From positions 214,179,961 to 214,243,960 of the forward strand of contig NC_081553.1 in the NCBI RefSeq assembly GCF_963082655.1: 64,000 nt of DNA, in the 5' to 3' direction. The notes beneath the pieces are model-generated. The model saw only the letters and a program-made list of their open reading frames with translations, had not been told where the DNA came from and did not search any database. This document shows, one piece after another, positions 44,358 through 55,321 of the stretch; position 1 is the first letter of the stretch; each line of letters starts with the position of its first letter. Position numbers and translations under genes: made by a program. This DNA comes from Stomoxys calcitrans (lineage: Eukaryota; Arthropoda; Insecta; Diptera; Muscidae).

Positions 44358-44818
44358 ATTCTCACTTGATATTTTGTTAACCAAAGTATTTGTAGGTTGT
44401 TGCTTAAGCTGCAATTTACTTAAATCAATCCCACACACAGGCTCAAGCATACACTTATGCTTAGAGTTACAGAAACAAATGACTTAAGCGCCATACATTG
44501 TGGGCTATCGAATGATTTGCCAAAATATTAACCACCCAATGCTTAAGTGGGCAACAAAGGACTAAAACCGATTAGTCCCATTGTGAATGGTCTTAACTCA
44601 TTTTGCAACTGCATTCATATGTGAACGAAAAAAAAAGCAATAATTTTTATTTCCGCTCATATGTCATGATTCGACAAAATATCAAACGATTGTTTCAAGT
44701 TACCAAAACTGCAGGCGCCATAAATTGCCAATAAAGTGGGAAGTCTACAAAGAATTATGCAATTCTAATTTTAATTTATACTCGTATTAGTCAATTGGAA
44801 TATTTCGATAATAACTTC
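44358..44818. other. non-repeat stretch, nothing recognised
   Basis: AT-rich, single-copy-looking DNA. No RNA, coding or repeat signal. Confidence 0.45.
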
Positions 44819-45085
44819 ATTTTGTACCCACCGACATGGGATAGAGGCATACTAATCTAGTCAATCCGTTTGTAACACTTCGCAATATTCGTCTAAGACC
44901 CCATAAAGTACAGATATTCTTGATCGTCTCGAAGTTTTGAGTCGATCTAGCCATGTCCGTCCGTCCGACCGTCTGTCTGTTGAAATCACGATAGAGGTCG
45001 AACGCGTAAAACTAACCGCTTGAAATTTTGTACAAATACCAAATATTGATTTCGGTCGTTGGGGATTGCAAATGCATTTGCTAAT
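44819..45085 (+). mobile_element. HINE-like 5' end, family D
   Basis: TTTTGTACCCACCGACATGG, TATTCGTCTAAGACCCCATA AAGTA, GCCATGTCCGTCCGTCC near 44951 and the leader ACTAACCGCTTGAAATTTTG. Monomers are absent; family E begins within about 30 bp. Confidence 0.6.
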
Positions 45086-45149
45086 CTCATTTAAACCCTT
45101 TATTGAAAAATTCAACACATATGTCCGGTTTGGGGTATGAGCCCTAAAA

Positions 45150-46150
45150 ACTATCAATATCGAGCTCCATTCTCTTTAAGACCCAAATTGTCATGGTGAG
45201 CAAATACGTCATATTTGCGGGTGGGACGTCGGTTAGACAGTTGGTCCCGAATGTTGATATCACATTCATAGTCTACTCCCAATTACCTTTCATTTGAGCC
45301 CCATATTTCCGTAGTCGACAAACGTGACCGTTTTGGGGGCTGTTTTGAGGTAGGGGGCTGCCACTCAGTGACTTGGCCCTGAATATATATATCAGATTCT
45401 TGTTCTACTCTAAAATATCTCTTATTTGAGACCCATATTGCAATGGTCAGCAAATACGTCCTATTTGGTTGGTTTTATGCGGTTGGGGTGGCCCATAACA
45501 CTTTTTCCTAAATATTGATTTCAGATTCGTGCTTTACTCCCAAAGACTTTTTATTTGAGCCCCATATTGCTATGGTCGTAAATTTGTCCCTTTGGGAGTA
45601 TTTTGGGAAAGGGGTGGGCCTCAAAAAACTTGGTCCTACATTTGGATATGAAATTCGTAATCTACTCGCAAATACCATTCATTTGAATCCCATATTGCCA
45701 TTGTCGGTAAATATGTCAGATTTAGGGGGGTTTTGGGGGTTGGGTAGTCCACCAAACACTTGGTCCGACAATTGGATATGAAATACGTTTTCTACTCTTA
45801 AATACCTTTCATTTGAGTCCCATATTGTCGTGATTGGTTTATATATATATTTGGTAGATTTTGGGGGTGGGGCGGCCCCCCTAGGTACCCCACCCGAAAC
45901 TTGGATACAAAATTTTTGTTTTTAGGTTACTATAAGAGAGCACACAAAATTTCGCTTATATCTCACCACCCATCTTCGAGATCTGGCGTTTCTAAAAATT
46001 AGGGTAAGGGGGAGGGTCCGCCCGCCCTTCAGATATCAAAAAATGTAGTACCCTATTTTTACCACGGGATCATTATGCACCATCAGTGAAAATTTCAAGA
46101 AAATCGGTTCAGCCGTTTCTAAGTCTATAAGAAACACACAAACACACTCC
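45150..46150. repeat. family E tandem repeat (about 130 bp unit) with terminal block
   Basis: CATTTGAGCCCCATATT-type landmarks near 45293, 45423, 45554, 45682 and 45813 give a 128-131 bp period. Each unit has a G-rich segment (TTTGGGGGTTTTGGGGGTTG-like) and a CACTTGGTCC motif. It ends in a distinct block (CCACCCATCTTCGAGATCTG, GAAAATCGGTTCAGCCGTTT, AACACACAAACACAC). It is unrelated to the 153 bp monomers. A related end block occurs at 56653-57222. The mobilising mechanism is unknown to me. Confidence 0.65.
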
Positions 46151-47355
46151 TGCTCCGCTCCTGCATTAATACTGAGTGTCTATGAAGCTCGATATGACAA
46201 GGGGAGCTATTCGCGCCTTTAAATAGTCAATGGCCGCCATGTACCCGCGACGATCGCTCCTGCTCCGCTCCCGCTCCCGCTCCTGCTCCGCTCCCGCTCC
46301 TGCTCCGCTCCCGCTCCTGCTCCGCTACCGTTCCTGCTCCGCTCCTGCTCCGCTCCCGCTCCTGCTCCGCTCCCGCTCCTGCTCCGCTCCCGCTCCTGCT
46401 CCGCTCCTGCTCCGCTCCTGCTCCGCTCCTGCTCCGCTCCTGCTCCGCTCCTGCTCCGCTCCTGCTCCGCTCCTGCTCCGCTCCTGCTCCGCTCCCGCTC
46501 CTGCTCCTGCTCCGCTCCCGCTCCCGCTCCCGCTCCCGCTCCTGCTCCGCTCCCGCTCCTGCTCCCGCTCCTGCTCCGCTCCCGCTCCTGCTCCGCTCCC
46601 GCTCCTGCTCCGCTCCCGCTCCTGCTCCGCTCCTGCTCCGCTCCTGCTCCGCTCCTGCTCCCGCTCCTGCTCCGCTCCTGCTCCGCTCCCGCTCCTGCTC
46701 CGCTCCCGCTCCTGCTCCGCTCCCGCTCCTGCTCCGCTCCCGCTCCTGCTCCGCTCCTGCTCCGCTCCTGCTCAAGAAAATCGGTTCAGCCGTTTCTAAG
46801 TCTATAAGAAACACACAAACACACTCCTGCTCCGCTCCTGCATTAATACTGAGTGTCTATGAAGCTCGATATGACAAGGGGAGCTATTCGCGCCTTTAAA
46901 TAGTCAATGGCCGCCATGTACCCGCGACGATCGCTCCTGCTCCGCTCCCGTTCCTGCTCCGCTCCTGCTCCGCTCCTGCTCCGCTCCCGCTCCTGCTCCG
47001 CTCCCGCTCCTGCTCCGCTCCCGTTCCTGCTCCGCTCCTGCTCCGCTCCCGCTCCTGCTCCGCTCCCGCTCCTGCTCCGCTCCCGCTCCTGCTCCGCTCC
47101 CGCTCCTGCTCCGCTCCCGCTCCCGCTCCTGCTCCGCTCCCGCTCCTGCTCCGCTCCCGCTCCTGCTCCGCTCCCGCTCCTGCTCCTGCTCCGCTCCCGC
47201 TCCTGCTCCGCTCCCGCTCCTGCTCCGCTCCCGCTCCTGCTCCGCTCCCGCTCCTGCCCCGCTCCCACTTCGCTCCCGCTCCTGCCCCGCTCCCACTTCG
47301 CTCCCGCTCCCACTTCGCTCCCGCTCCTGCTCCGCTACCGCTCCTGCTCCTGCAA
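46096..47355. repeat. duplicated GCTCCTGCTCC-type satellite (677 bp unit)
   Basis: A 170-180 bp segment (CAAGAAAATCGGTTCAGCCG through TACCCGCGACGATCGCTCC) at 46096 and again at 46773 is identical by eye. Each copy is followed by about 420-500 bp of GCTCCTGCTCCGCTCCCGCT repeats. The array is C/T/G with almost no A, so both strands are open (R-S-C-S-A-P on plus, G-A-G-A-E-Q-E-R-S on minus). The paired 150-195 codon frames are not genes. The second array ends with CCCCGCTCCCACTTCG variants. Confidence 0.92.
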
Positions 47356-47408
47356 AAAAAATACTCACGCTCCGATAAAAATAGGTGTGCTTCGCTCCGA
47401 ATCCCTGG

Positions 47409-48048
47409 ATTTTATACCCACCATCATAGGATCTAATAGTGGACTAATTTAGTCATTCCAATTGTGACAACTCTCAATATTGACCTAAGACTTTGTAATG
47501 TACAATATATTCTGGACCGTCTAGACATTCTAATCGATCTAGCCAAGTCGATAGCGGTCCAACGCGTTAAGCTAGCCTCTTGAAATTTTGCATAGATACC
47601 GATCTCCGGATTTGTCAAGTTGCCTGATATTTTACACATAGTATTCTGTTATGACTTCTAACAACTGTATCGAGTACTGACCAAATCGGTATATAACCTG
47701 ATATAGCTCCCATAGAAACAATCTCCCGATGTGACTTCTTGAGCTCTTACAAGCCGCAATATTTGTCCAATTTTCCTCAAATTTCGCATGTAGTGTTGGA
47801 AGTCACCAACAACTGTGCGAAGTGCAGCCTAAATCGGTCTTTATCTTGGTATAGTATATATACTTGGCACAGATCTTAGAAGTCATAACAGAAGTCTTTG
47901 GGCTAAATTGCAGCCGAATCGGATGAAAATTAAGGCTTCTAAGGGCTTAAGAAGGCATAACTGGTTTATATGGGGTCTATATCAAATCTGAACCCGTATG
48001 GCCAATTTGAAATCCCCAACGATAAAATTTCGAAGCCGCTATCGTTGT
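47409..48048 (+). mobile_element. HINE-like fragment, family D 5' part
   Basis: TTTTATACCCACCATCATAG, TATTGACCTAAGACTTTGTA, CTAGCCAAGTCGATAGCGG (microsatellite lost) and GCTAGCCTCTTGAAATTTTG, then two to three D monomers, the last one in the opposite orientation (47850-48000). A SINE body follows. Confidence 0.55.
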
Positions 48049-48233
48049 TTCGACAAACTTCTCACATATCAATGAGTGCAGTCCGATTCAAATTTAAGCT
48101 CAATTATAAGGGGTCTCCATTTTATAGACGATTCCGAATGGCGTGCCGCATCGCACTGGAGACAAGTCTTACATGGCATAGTACCTCACAAATGTTGCCA
48201 GCATTATGAGGGGAAAACCCCCGCTGAACATTT
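48049..48233 (-). mobile_element. tRNA-SINE body, head missing
   Basis: The minus strand matches the SINE at 53937 from about its position 70 to near its end. Plus-strand landmarks are ACTTCTCACATATCAATGAG, ATAAGGGGTCTCCATTTTAT, GGCGTGCCGCATCGCACTGG and CAAATGTTGCCAGCATTATG. It is cut at the SINE head by the B element starting at 48234. Confidence 0.72.
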
Positions 48234-48918
48234 TTATACCCACCACCGTAGGATAGGGGGTATATTCATTTTGTCATTCCGTTTGGAACACATCGAAATA
48301 TAAATTTCTGACCATGCAAAGTATATATATTTCGGATCGGCGAAAAATTCTAAGACGATTTAACGATGTCCGTGTGTCCGTCCATCTGTCCGTTCGTTTG
48401 TTGTAATCACTCTATAGCCTTCAGAAATTGAGATATTGAGCTGAAATTTGGGACAGATACGTCTTTTTAATGCACGCTGGTAAAGTTCTTGAACGGGCCA
48501 AATCAGACCATATATGGATATAGCTGCTATATAGACCGATCTGCCGATAAAGGGTCTAATGCCCTTTACAACATAATTTTTTCAACCGATTTTGCTTAAA
48601 TTTTAAACAGCGAGTAGTTTTGGACCTCCCGACATCTGACCCAAATATGGTTCAGATCGGACTATATGTAGATATAGCTGCCATAAAGACCGATCTGCCG
48701 ATAAAGGGTCTGAAGCCCATAAAAGCTTTATTTATTGCCCAATTTCGCTGAAATTTGAAACAGTAGGTTATTCTAAGTCTCCCAATATCTGATCTAAGTG
48801 TGGTTCAGATCGGCCTTTGGATCGGACTATATATAGACATAGCTGCCATATAGACCGTTCTCACGATAAAGGGTCTGAAGCCCATAAATCTGGCCGAACT
48901 TAATGCTTTTTTACTTGT
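48234..48918 (+). mobile_element. HINE-like element, family B (short variant)
   Basis: TTTTTATACCCACCACCGTA, GTCCGTGTGTCCGTCCATCT near 48370, then two to three monomers closest to those at 1-500 (GATAAAGGGTCTGAAGCCCA TAAA). The tail is TCTGGCCGAACTTAATGCTT TTTTACTTGTTA; the 3' subterminal repeat and half the palindrome are deleted. It abuts an A copy with no spacer. Confidence 0.72.
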
Positions 48919-50410
48919 TATACCCTCCACCATAGGATACTACTCGAAATATTCGTCTGAGACCCCATAAAGTATATATATTCTTGATCGTCGCGACATT
49001 TTATGTCGATCTAGGCATGTCCGTCCGTCTGTCCGTCCGTCTGTCTGTCGAAAGCACGCTAACTTCCGAAGGAGTAAAGCTAGCCGCTTGAAATTTTGCA
49101 CAAATACTTCTTATTAGTGTAGGTCGGTATTGTAAATGGGCCATATCGGTCCATGTTTTGATATAGCTGCCATATAAACCTAGCTTGGGTCTTGACTTCT
49201 TGAGCCTCTAGAGTCCGCAATTCTTAACCGATTGGAATTAATTTTGGCACGAAGTGTTTTGTTATGATATCCAACAACTGTGCCAAGTGTGGTTCAAATT
49301 GGTCCATAACCTAATATAGCTGCCATATAAACCGATCTTGGGTCTTGACTTCTTGAGCCTCTAGAGTGCACAATTCTTATCCGATTGGAATGAAATTTTG
49401 CATGAGGTGTTTTGTTATGATATCCAACAACTGTGCCAAGTATGGTTTAAATCGGTCCATATTTTGATATAGCTGCCATATAAACCGATCTTGGGTCTTG
49501 ACTTCTTGAGCCTCTAGAGTGCGCAATTCTTATCCGATTGGAATGAAATTTTGCACGACATGTTTTGTTATGATATCCAACAACTGTGCTAAGTATGGTT
49601 CAAATCGGTCCATAACCTGATATAGCTGCCATATAAACCGATCTTGGGTCTTGACTTCTTGAGCCTCTAGAGTGCGCAATTCTCATCCGATTGGAATGAA
49701 ATTTTGCATGAGGTGTTTCGTTATGATATCCAACAACTGTGCCAAGTATGGTTCAAATCGATCCATAACGTGATATAGCTGTCATATAAACCGATCTTGG
49801 GTCTTGACTTCTTGAGCCTCTAGAGTGGAATGAAATTTTACTCGACGTGTTTTGATATCATATCCAACAACGGAGCCAAGTATGGTCAAAATCGGTCCAT
49901 AACCTGATATAGCTGTCATATAAACCGATCTTGGGTCTTGACTTCTTGAGCCTCTAGAGGACACAATTCTTATCCGATTGGAATTAATTTTGGAACGACG
50001 TGTTTTGTTATGATATCCAACTACTGTGCTAAGCATGGTTAAAATCGGTCCATATTTTGATATAGCTGCCATATAAACCGATCTGGGGTCTTGACTTCTT
50101 GAGCCTCTAGAAGGCGCGATTCTTATCCGATTGGTATGAAATTTTGCACGACGTGTTTTGTTATGATACTCAACAACTGTGCTAAGTATGGCGTAAATCG
50201 ATATAGATCCTGATATAGCTGCCATATAAACCGGTCTGGGATCTTGACTTCTTGAACCTCTAGAGGGCACAATTCTCATCCGATTTGGCTGAAATTTTGT
50301 GTAACGGCTTCTCTCATGACCTTCAACATACAAGTCTAGTATGGTCGGAATGGATCAATAGCTTGATACAGCTCCCATATAAACCAATCTACCGATTTTG
50401 CTTTTTGAGC
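48918..50410 (+). mobile_element. HINE-like element, family A, 3' end lost
   Basis: TTATACCCTCCACCATAGGA, GTCCGTCCGTCTGTCCGTCC near 49020, the leader GCTAGCCGCTTGAAATTTTG and eight to nine monomers (spacing about 155 bp; one shortened near 49826). It stops near 50410 after CTTTTTGAGCC. No palindrome or tail. Confidence 0.77.
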
Positions 50411-51155
50411 CTTGGTATATGTTAAGGTATATATAAGGTATTGTTTTAATTTAAAAGAGTTTGAACTAAACGTTTTCGAATGCTGCCATCGACATAACAA
50501 GGTTACACCATGTTGGCCTTAAAGCTGGCATAACTGCTGCAAGTGTGAAACTTCAACAATTTTTGTTATCAATAAAATTTTTCATTTTCATACTTAAAGC
50601 AACTTTTAGATAAAGAGTTTTGTGATGATTAATTCCAAACGTTAGTGTTACTTTGATTAATTTTTCCCATTTAGATGTGACATTAGGTTGTGATATCACT
50701 TAAATTCTTACACTTTGTTTGATGAAATTTTTTTTTTTCATATATCATCATATTGCATTATCGATTTGGTAAATGCGGCAAAATTCCTCAATTTAGTTCA
50801 ATTTTGAAAAGAGTTAAATTTTAACTAAATTAACCAAATGGGAAATATTCAAATGAGGTTTACATATGTAAAAGATATTGATATATTGCTGCTCTAAAAA
50901 GGCACGCATGGTGCATGGCAAATATGTTTGTTACTACGTTTGTTGTCACTTTCTACTTTTAAGATGTAACTAATAAATCACTGATTGGATGCACTTCGGC
51001 GTATGGTAGGTAGGTATGTTTGTCTCAGACTGACAGTCTAACATGTTAAAAGGCGTTAAAACACATTTCATGATGTTACTCATTAAGCAAGGAAGGGGTT
51101 ACAACCATTTGGTTAAACATTATAAAGGGGGAGGTGTAACAACAACTTGGACTAC
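50411..51155. other. non-repeat stretch, nothing recognised
   Basis: AT-rich, poly(T) near 50731-50740. A 70-codon frame from 51043 has no domain. No repeat family, RNA or promoter evidence. Confidence 0.45.
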
Positions 51156-51613
51156 CTTTAAGAGCAAATGGGTCATATTAGTTCCAATTTGGATACAGCT
51201 CCCATATAGACCTATCTATCGATTAGGCATCTTAATCCCCTGTAATCCCCAAATGTAATCCTATTTGGCTAAAATTTTGCTACAAATTCCAACAACATTG
51301 CCAAGTACGGTCTAAATCGGTCAATAACCTGATAAAGTTTCCATATAAACCCATCTCCCGATTTAACTTCTTGAGGCCCTAGAAACTGCAATTGTTGTCT
51401 TATTGAGCTGAAATTTTGTACCTAGTGTTCTGTTACCACTTCCAACAATCATTCGAAGTATGGTTCGAATCGGTCTTTAACCTGATATAGGTCCCATATA
51501 AACAAATTATCCGATTTTACATCTTGAGCCCGATTAGTAGAAATTTTGAACTCAGTGTTATGTTGCGATTTACATCAATCGTGGTTTTGGTGTGATATTT
51601 CAATCGGTTTATT
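51156..51613 (+). mobile_element. HINE-like fragment, family D core
   Basis: Three monomers (GGATACAGCTCCCATATAGA near 51191, TCCATATAAACCCATCTCCC near 51340, GATATAGGTCCCATATAAAC near 51483). It ends where the B copy begins; a D 3' end reappears at 54237, so the B copy probably landed inside this D element. Confidence 0.6.
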
Positions 51614-53939
51614 ATTATACTCACCATCGAAGGATGGGGATATATTCATTTTGTCATTCCGTTTGCAACACATCGAAATATCCATTTCCGAGCCCATAAA
51701 GTATATTTATATTCTTGATCAGCGTAAAAATCTAAGACGATATAGCCACGTCCGTCCGTCTGTCCATCCGCCTGTCTGTTGATATCACGCTACGAGCTTT
51801 AAAAAAAGAGATATTGAGCTGAAACTTTACACAGATTCTTGCTTTGTCCATAAGAAGGTTAAGTTCGAAGATGGACTATATCGGACTATATCTTGATATA
51901 GCCCCCATATAGACCGATCCGCCGATTTAGGGTCTTGGGCCCATAAAAGCCACATTTATTATCCGATTTTGCTGAAATTTGGGACAGTGAGTTGTGTTAG
52001 GCCCTTCGACATTCTTGTTCAATTTGGCCCATATCGGTCCAGAGTTGGCTATAGCTGTGATATAGACCGATCCGTCGATTTAGGGTCTAAGGCCCATAAA
52101 TGCCATTTTTATTATCAGATTTTGATGAAATTTGGGACAGTAAATTGTGTAAGGCCCCTCGACATTTTTCTTCAATTTGGCTCATATCGGTCCAGATTTG
52201 GATATAGCTGTCATATAGGCCGATCCGCCGATTTAGGGTCTTAGGCCCATAAAAGTAACATTTATTGTCAGTTTTTGCTGAAATTTAAGACAGTGAGTTG
52301 TGTTAGGCCCTTCAACATCGTTCTTCAATATGGCACAGATCGGTCCAGATTTGGATATATTTGCCATATAGACCGATCTCCCGATTTAAGGTTTTCGGCC
52401 CATAAAAGCCACATTTATTATCCGATTTTACTGAAATTTGGGACAGTAAGTTGTGTTAGGCCCTTCAACATCCTTCTTCAATTTGGCATAGATCGGTTCA
52501 GTTTTGGATATGGCTGTCATATAGACCGATCCGCCGATTTAGGGTCTAAGGCCCATGAAAGCCACATATATTATTCGATTTTGCTGAAATTAAGTAAGTT
52601 GGTTAGGCCATTTAACATCCTTCTTTAATATGGCCCAGATCGGTCCAGAGTTGGCTATAGCGGTCATATAGACCGATCCGCCGAATTAGGGTCTAAGTCC
52701 CATAAAAGCCACATTTATTATCCGATTTTGCTGAAATTTTGGACAGTGAGTTGCGTAAGGCCCTTCAATATCCTCCTTCAATATGGCCCAGATCGGACAT
52801 ATTTGTCCTATAGACCGATCTCTCGATTTAAGGTCTTGGTCCCATAAAAGGCGCATTTATTGTCCGATGTTGCCGAAACTTGGGACAGTGAGTTGTGTTA
52901 GCTCCTTCGACATTTTTCTTCAATTTGGCCCAGATGGGTTCAAATTTGGATATAGCTGCCATATAGACCGATCTCTCGATTTATGGTTTTGAGCCCATAA
53001 AAGGCGCATTTATTGTCCGCTTTCGCTGAAATTTGGGGCATTGAGTTGTGTTTGGCCACTTTCCTTCTATTTTCAATTTGGCCCAGATCGGTTCAGATTT
53101 CAATATAGCTGCCATATAGACCGATACGCCGATTTAGGATCTAAGGCCCATAAAAGCCACATTTATAATCCGATGTCACTGAAATTTGGGACAGTGAGTT
53201 GCGTTAGGCTCTTTGACATCCTTTTTGAATTTGGCCCAGATCGGTCTAGATTTGAATATAGCTGCCATATAGACCGATTTCTCGATTTAAGGCTATGGGG
53301 TCATAAAAGGCGCATTCATCGTCCGATGTCGCTGAAATTTGGGATACAGAGTTGTGTTGGATCCTTCGACATTCGTCTATAATTTGGCTCAGATCGGTCC
53401 AGATTTGTATACAGCTACCATATAGACCGATCTCTCGACTTCAGGTTTTGAGGCCGTAAAAGGCGCATTTATTGTCAGATTTTGCCGAAATTTAGCACAG
53501 TGGGTTGTGTAACGCTCTTCGACATTTTTCTGCAACTTGGCCCAAATCAGTCGAAATTTGGATATAGCTGCCATAAAGACCGATGTCTCGATTTAAAATC
53601 TTGACCCGATAAAAGGCGCTTTTATATTCCGATTTCACTGAAATTTGACACCGTGACTTATATTAGGCTTTTTGACATCCGTGTGTATATGGTTCAGACG
53701 GGTTTATTATTAGATATAGCTACTGAAAAGATCAATATTTTATTATACACCATTGAACAATTACTTGTACAATACTTATTAGTATTTGGTCCAAATCGGA
53801 ATATATTTCGATATAGCTGCTATGGGGCAAAAGCTATAAATTTTTCACCGGATTTTGACGGAAGTTGGTTTACTTATATACCCGAGGTGGTGGGTATCCA
53901 AAGTTCGGTATCCCGGTCGAACTTAGCGCCTTTTTAATT
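51614..53939 (+). mobile_element. HINE-like element, family B, near full-length
   Basis: TTATACTCACCATCGAAGGA, GTCCGTCCGTCTGTCCATCC near 51749, then about 13 monomers (GATATAGCTG(C/T)CATATAGACC spacing about 153 bp). As in the 4514 copy, late monomers change to the AAAGGCGCATTTATTGTCCG type from about 52845. The end is CCCGAGGTGGTGGGTATCC, a palindrome disrupted by a small insertion (GTTCGGTATCCCGGTCGAAC) and CGCCTTTTTAATTG. Confidence 0.78.
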
Positions 53940-54236
53940 GGAGGCGCAGAGGTTAGCATGTCCGCCTATGACCCTGAACGCCTGGGTTCGAATCATGGCG
54001 AGACCAGAAATAATTTTCAACGGTGGTTTTCCCATCCTAATGCTGGCAACATTTGTGAGGTACTATGCCATGTAAAACTTCTCTCCAAAGAGGTGTCGCA
54101 CTACGGCACGCCGTTCGGACTCGGCTATAAAAACGAGGCCCCTTATCATTGAGCTTAAAACTTGAATCGGACTGCACTCATTGACATGTGAGAAGTTGGC
54201 CCCTGTTCCTTAGAGGAATGTTCATGGGCAAAAATT
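53937..54236 (+). mobile_element. tRNA-derived SINE, full-length copy
   Basis: The tRNA-like head GGCGCAGAGGTTAGCATGTC (box A) and CTGGGTTCGAATCATGG (box B) is about 75 bp. The body has AACGGTGGTTTTCCCATCC, ATGCTGGCAACATTTGTGAG, GTGTCGCACTACGGC and AACGAGGCCCCTTATCATTG. The tail is GCCCCTGTTCCTTAGAGGAA TGTTCATGGGCAAA. It is about 300 bp and non-coding, presumably Pol III transcribed and moved by a LINE. Partial relatives occur at 18401, 25370, 38425, 43113 and 48049. I cannot assign the parent tRNA with confidence. Confidence 0.82.
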
Positions 54237-54320
54237 GCATTTTTGAAAATTTTGGTCAGAATCCATGGTGGTGAATTCCCAAGACTCGGTTCGGCCGAAC
54301 TTAGCACCTTTTAAGTTGTT
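54237..54320 (+). mobile_element. HINE-like 3' end, family D
   Basis: CCATGGTGGTGAATTCCCAA, GACTCGGTTCGGCCGAACTT and AGCACCTTTTAAGTTGTT. The palindrome GTTCGGCCGAAC is intact. It is likely the displaced 3' end of the D copy at 51156. Confidence 0.65.
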
Positions 54321-55202
54321 TAACAAATCACAAATCTTTGAATGGCGTACTTAAAAATTCGTATTAAAATGTTTTTTCTGTAACCCATTTTCATTTCAGT
54401 CTTACTTTTAGATATTTTAGACATTTCGGTTATTATCTTACTGTAGCCCTACCCCAAATGGCAACTTTATGTAAATCACCAAAACATCAATATGAACTCC
54501 CTCCCATATATTATTTTCTTATCGAAAAAAAATCAAACTTTTATGTTTATCTTCGTAATATTGAAAGTCCAAAACTGTTCAAAGATCTAACCAAATACAT
54601 GGCTACCTCTACCAGATACCCAACTAAAGTTCACATTGACACTTTTGGGAAAAAAATACACTGCTGAAGATAATCATCTGCCAACAAAAGATTCTCATGA
54701 GGTGAGACATTTGTTTGGTAATTATCAACTTATTTATGATAATTACAAAATATTCCAATTATATGAAAAATTCCACGCTTACCAAATGAAACGAAAAGTG
54801 TCAAATTAAATCATTAGCTAGGCATTTGCTGTGTATTGTCGAGAGAAGCATTGATTTGACATCGCCTGACATTAGGTCATTAGTTTCGTTTCGTTAGTGT
54901 TGAATATTTCCAAATTGCTACGTGTTGCTACCTAAATGGGGCATAAATAAGCCACTATACTAAACGTTGTGATTGCTTCTTGTTTGTATTGAAGCCACAA
55001 AAAATAAAGAAAATAGCTTGTAAGCAATTATGTATTTAAATAAGATCATCTGATGAAAATAATAATGCACCAAGGGAAAATTTCATAAACAATTTATTTA
55101 TAGGAGAAGATTTGGTTAAAATTTGTTTTTCCTTTCTATAGAAAGTTTTGTCAAAATTTTAGTTCAGTAGTATTTGAGCCCAATATTGCAATGGTCGTTA
55201 TA
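54321..55202. other. non-repeat stretch, no supported gene
   Basis: AT-rich DNA. A 69-codon frame at 54458-54667 is Lys/Asn/Tyr-rich, as expected by chance in this composition. A fragment near 55170 (GAGCCCAATATTGCAATGGT) echoes family E. Confidence 0.45.
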
Positions 55203-55321
55203 TTGGGTTGCCCGGCGTCGGCGTTGACAAATTTTTTCACAGCTTGTGACTCTGTAATTGCATTCTTTCTTCTGTCAGTTATCAGCTGTTACTTTTAGCT
55301 TGCTTTAAAAAAAAGTGTAAA
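55203..55321. mobile_element. MITE remnant, truncated by a HINE-like element
   Basis: TTGGGTTGCCC is followed by a deletion that removes the AAAAGTAATTGCGGATTTTT segment. The internal region then runs to AAAAAAAAGTGTAAA, where family A starts (ACAAGTAAAAG). The right half of the MITE is not found beyond the A copy. The A insertion is therefore later than the MITE, with loss of sequence. Confidence 0.8.

Noticed and set aside
46227..47452. Paired open frames on both strands (RSRSCSAPAP and GAGAEQERSRSG repeats)
   Set aside because: A product of the GCTCCTGCTCCG satellite. Both strands are open for compositional reasons and the start codons lie in the duplicated leader.
53937..54012. Functional tRNA gene
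   Set aside because: Box A and box B are present, but the flanks do not form an acceptor stem and the same head recurs attached to a common 3' body, so it is a SINE.
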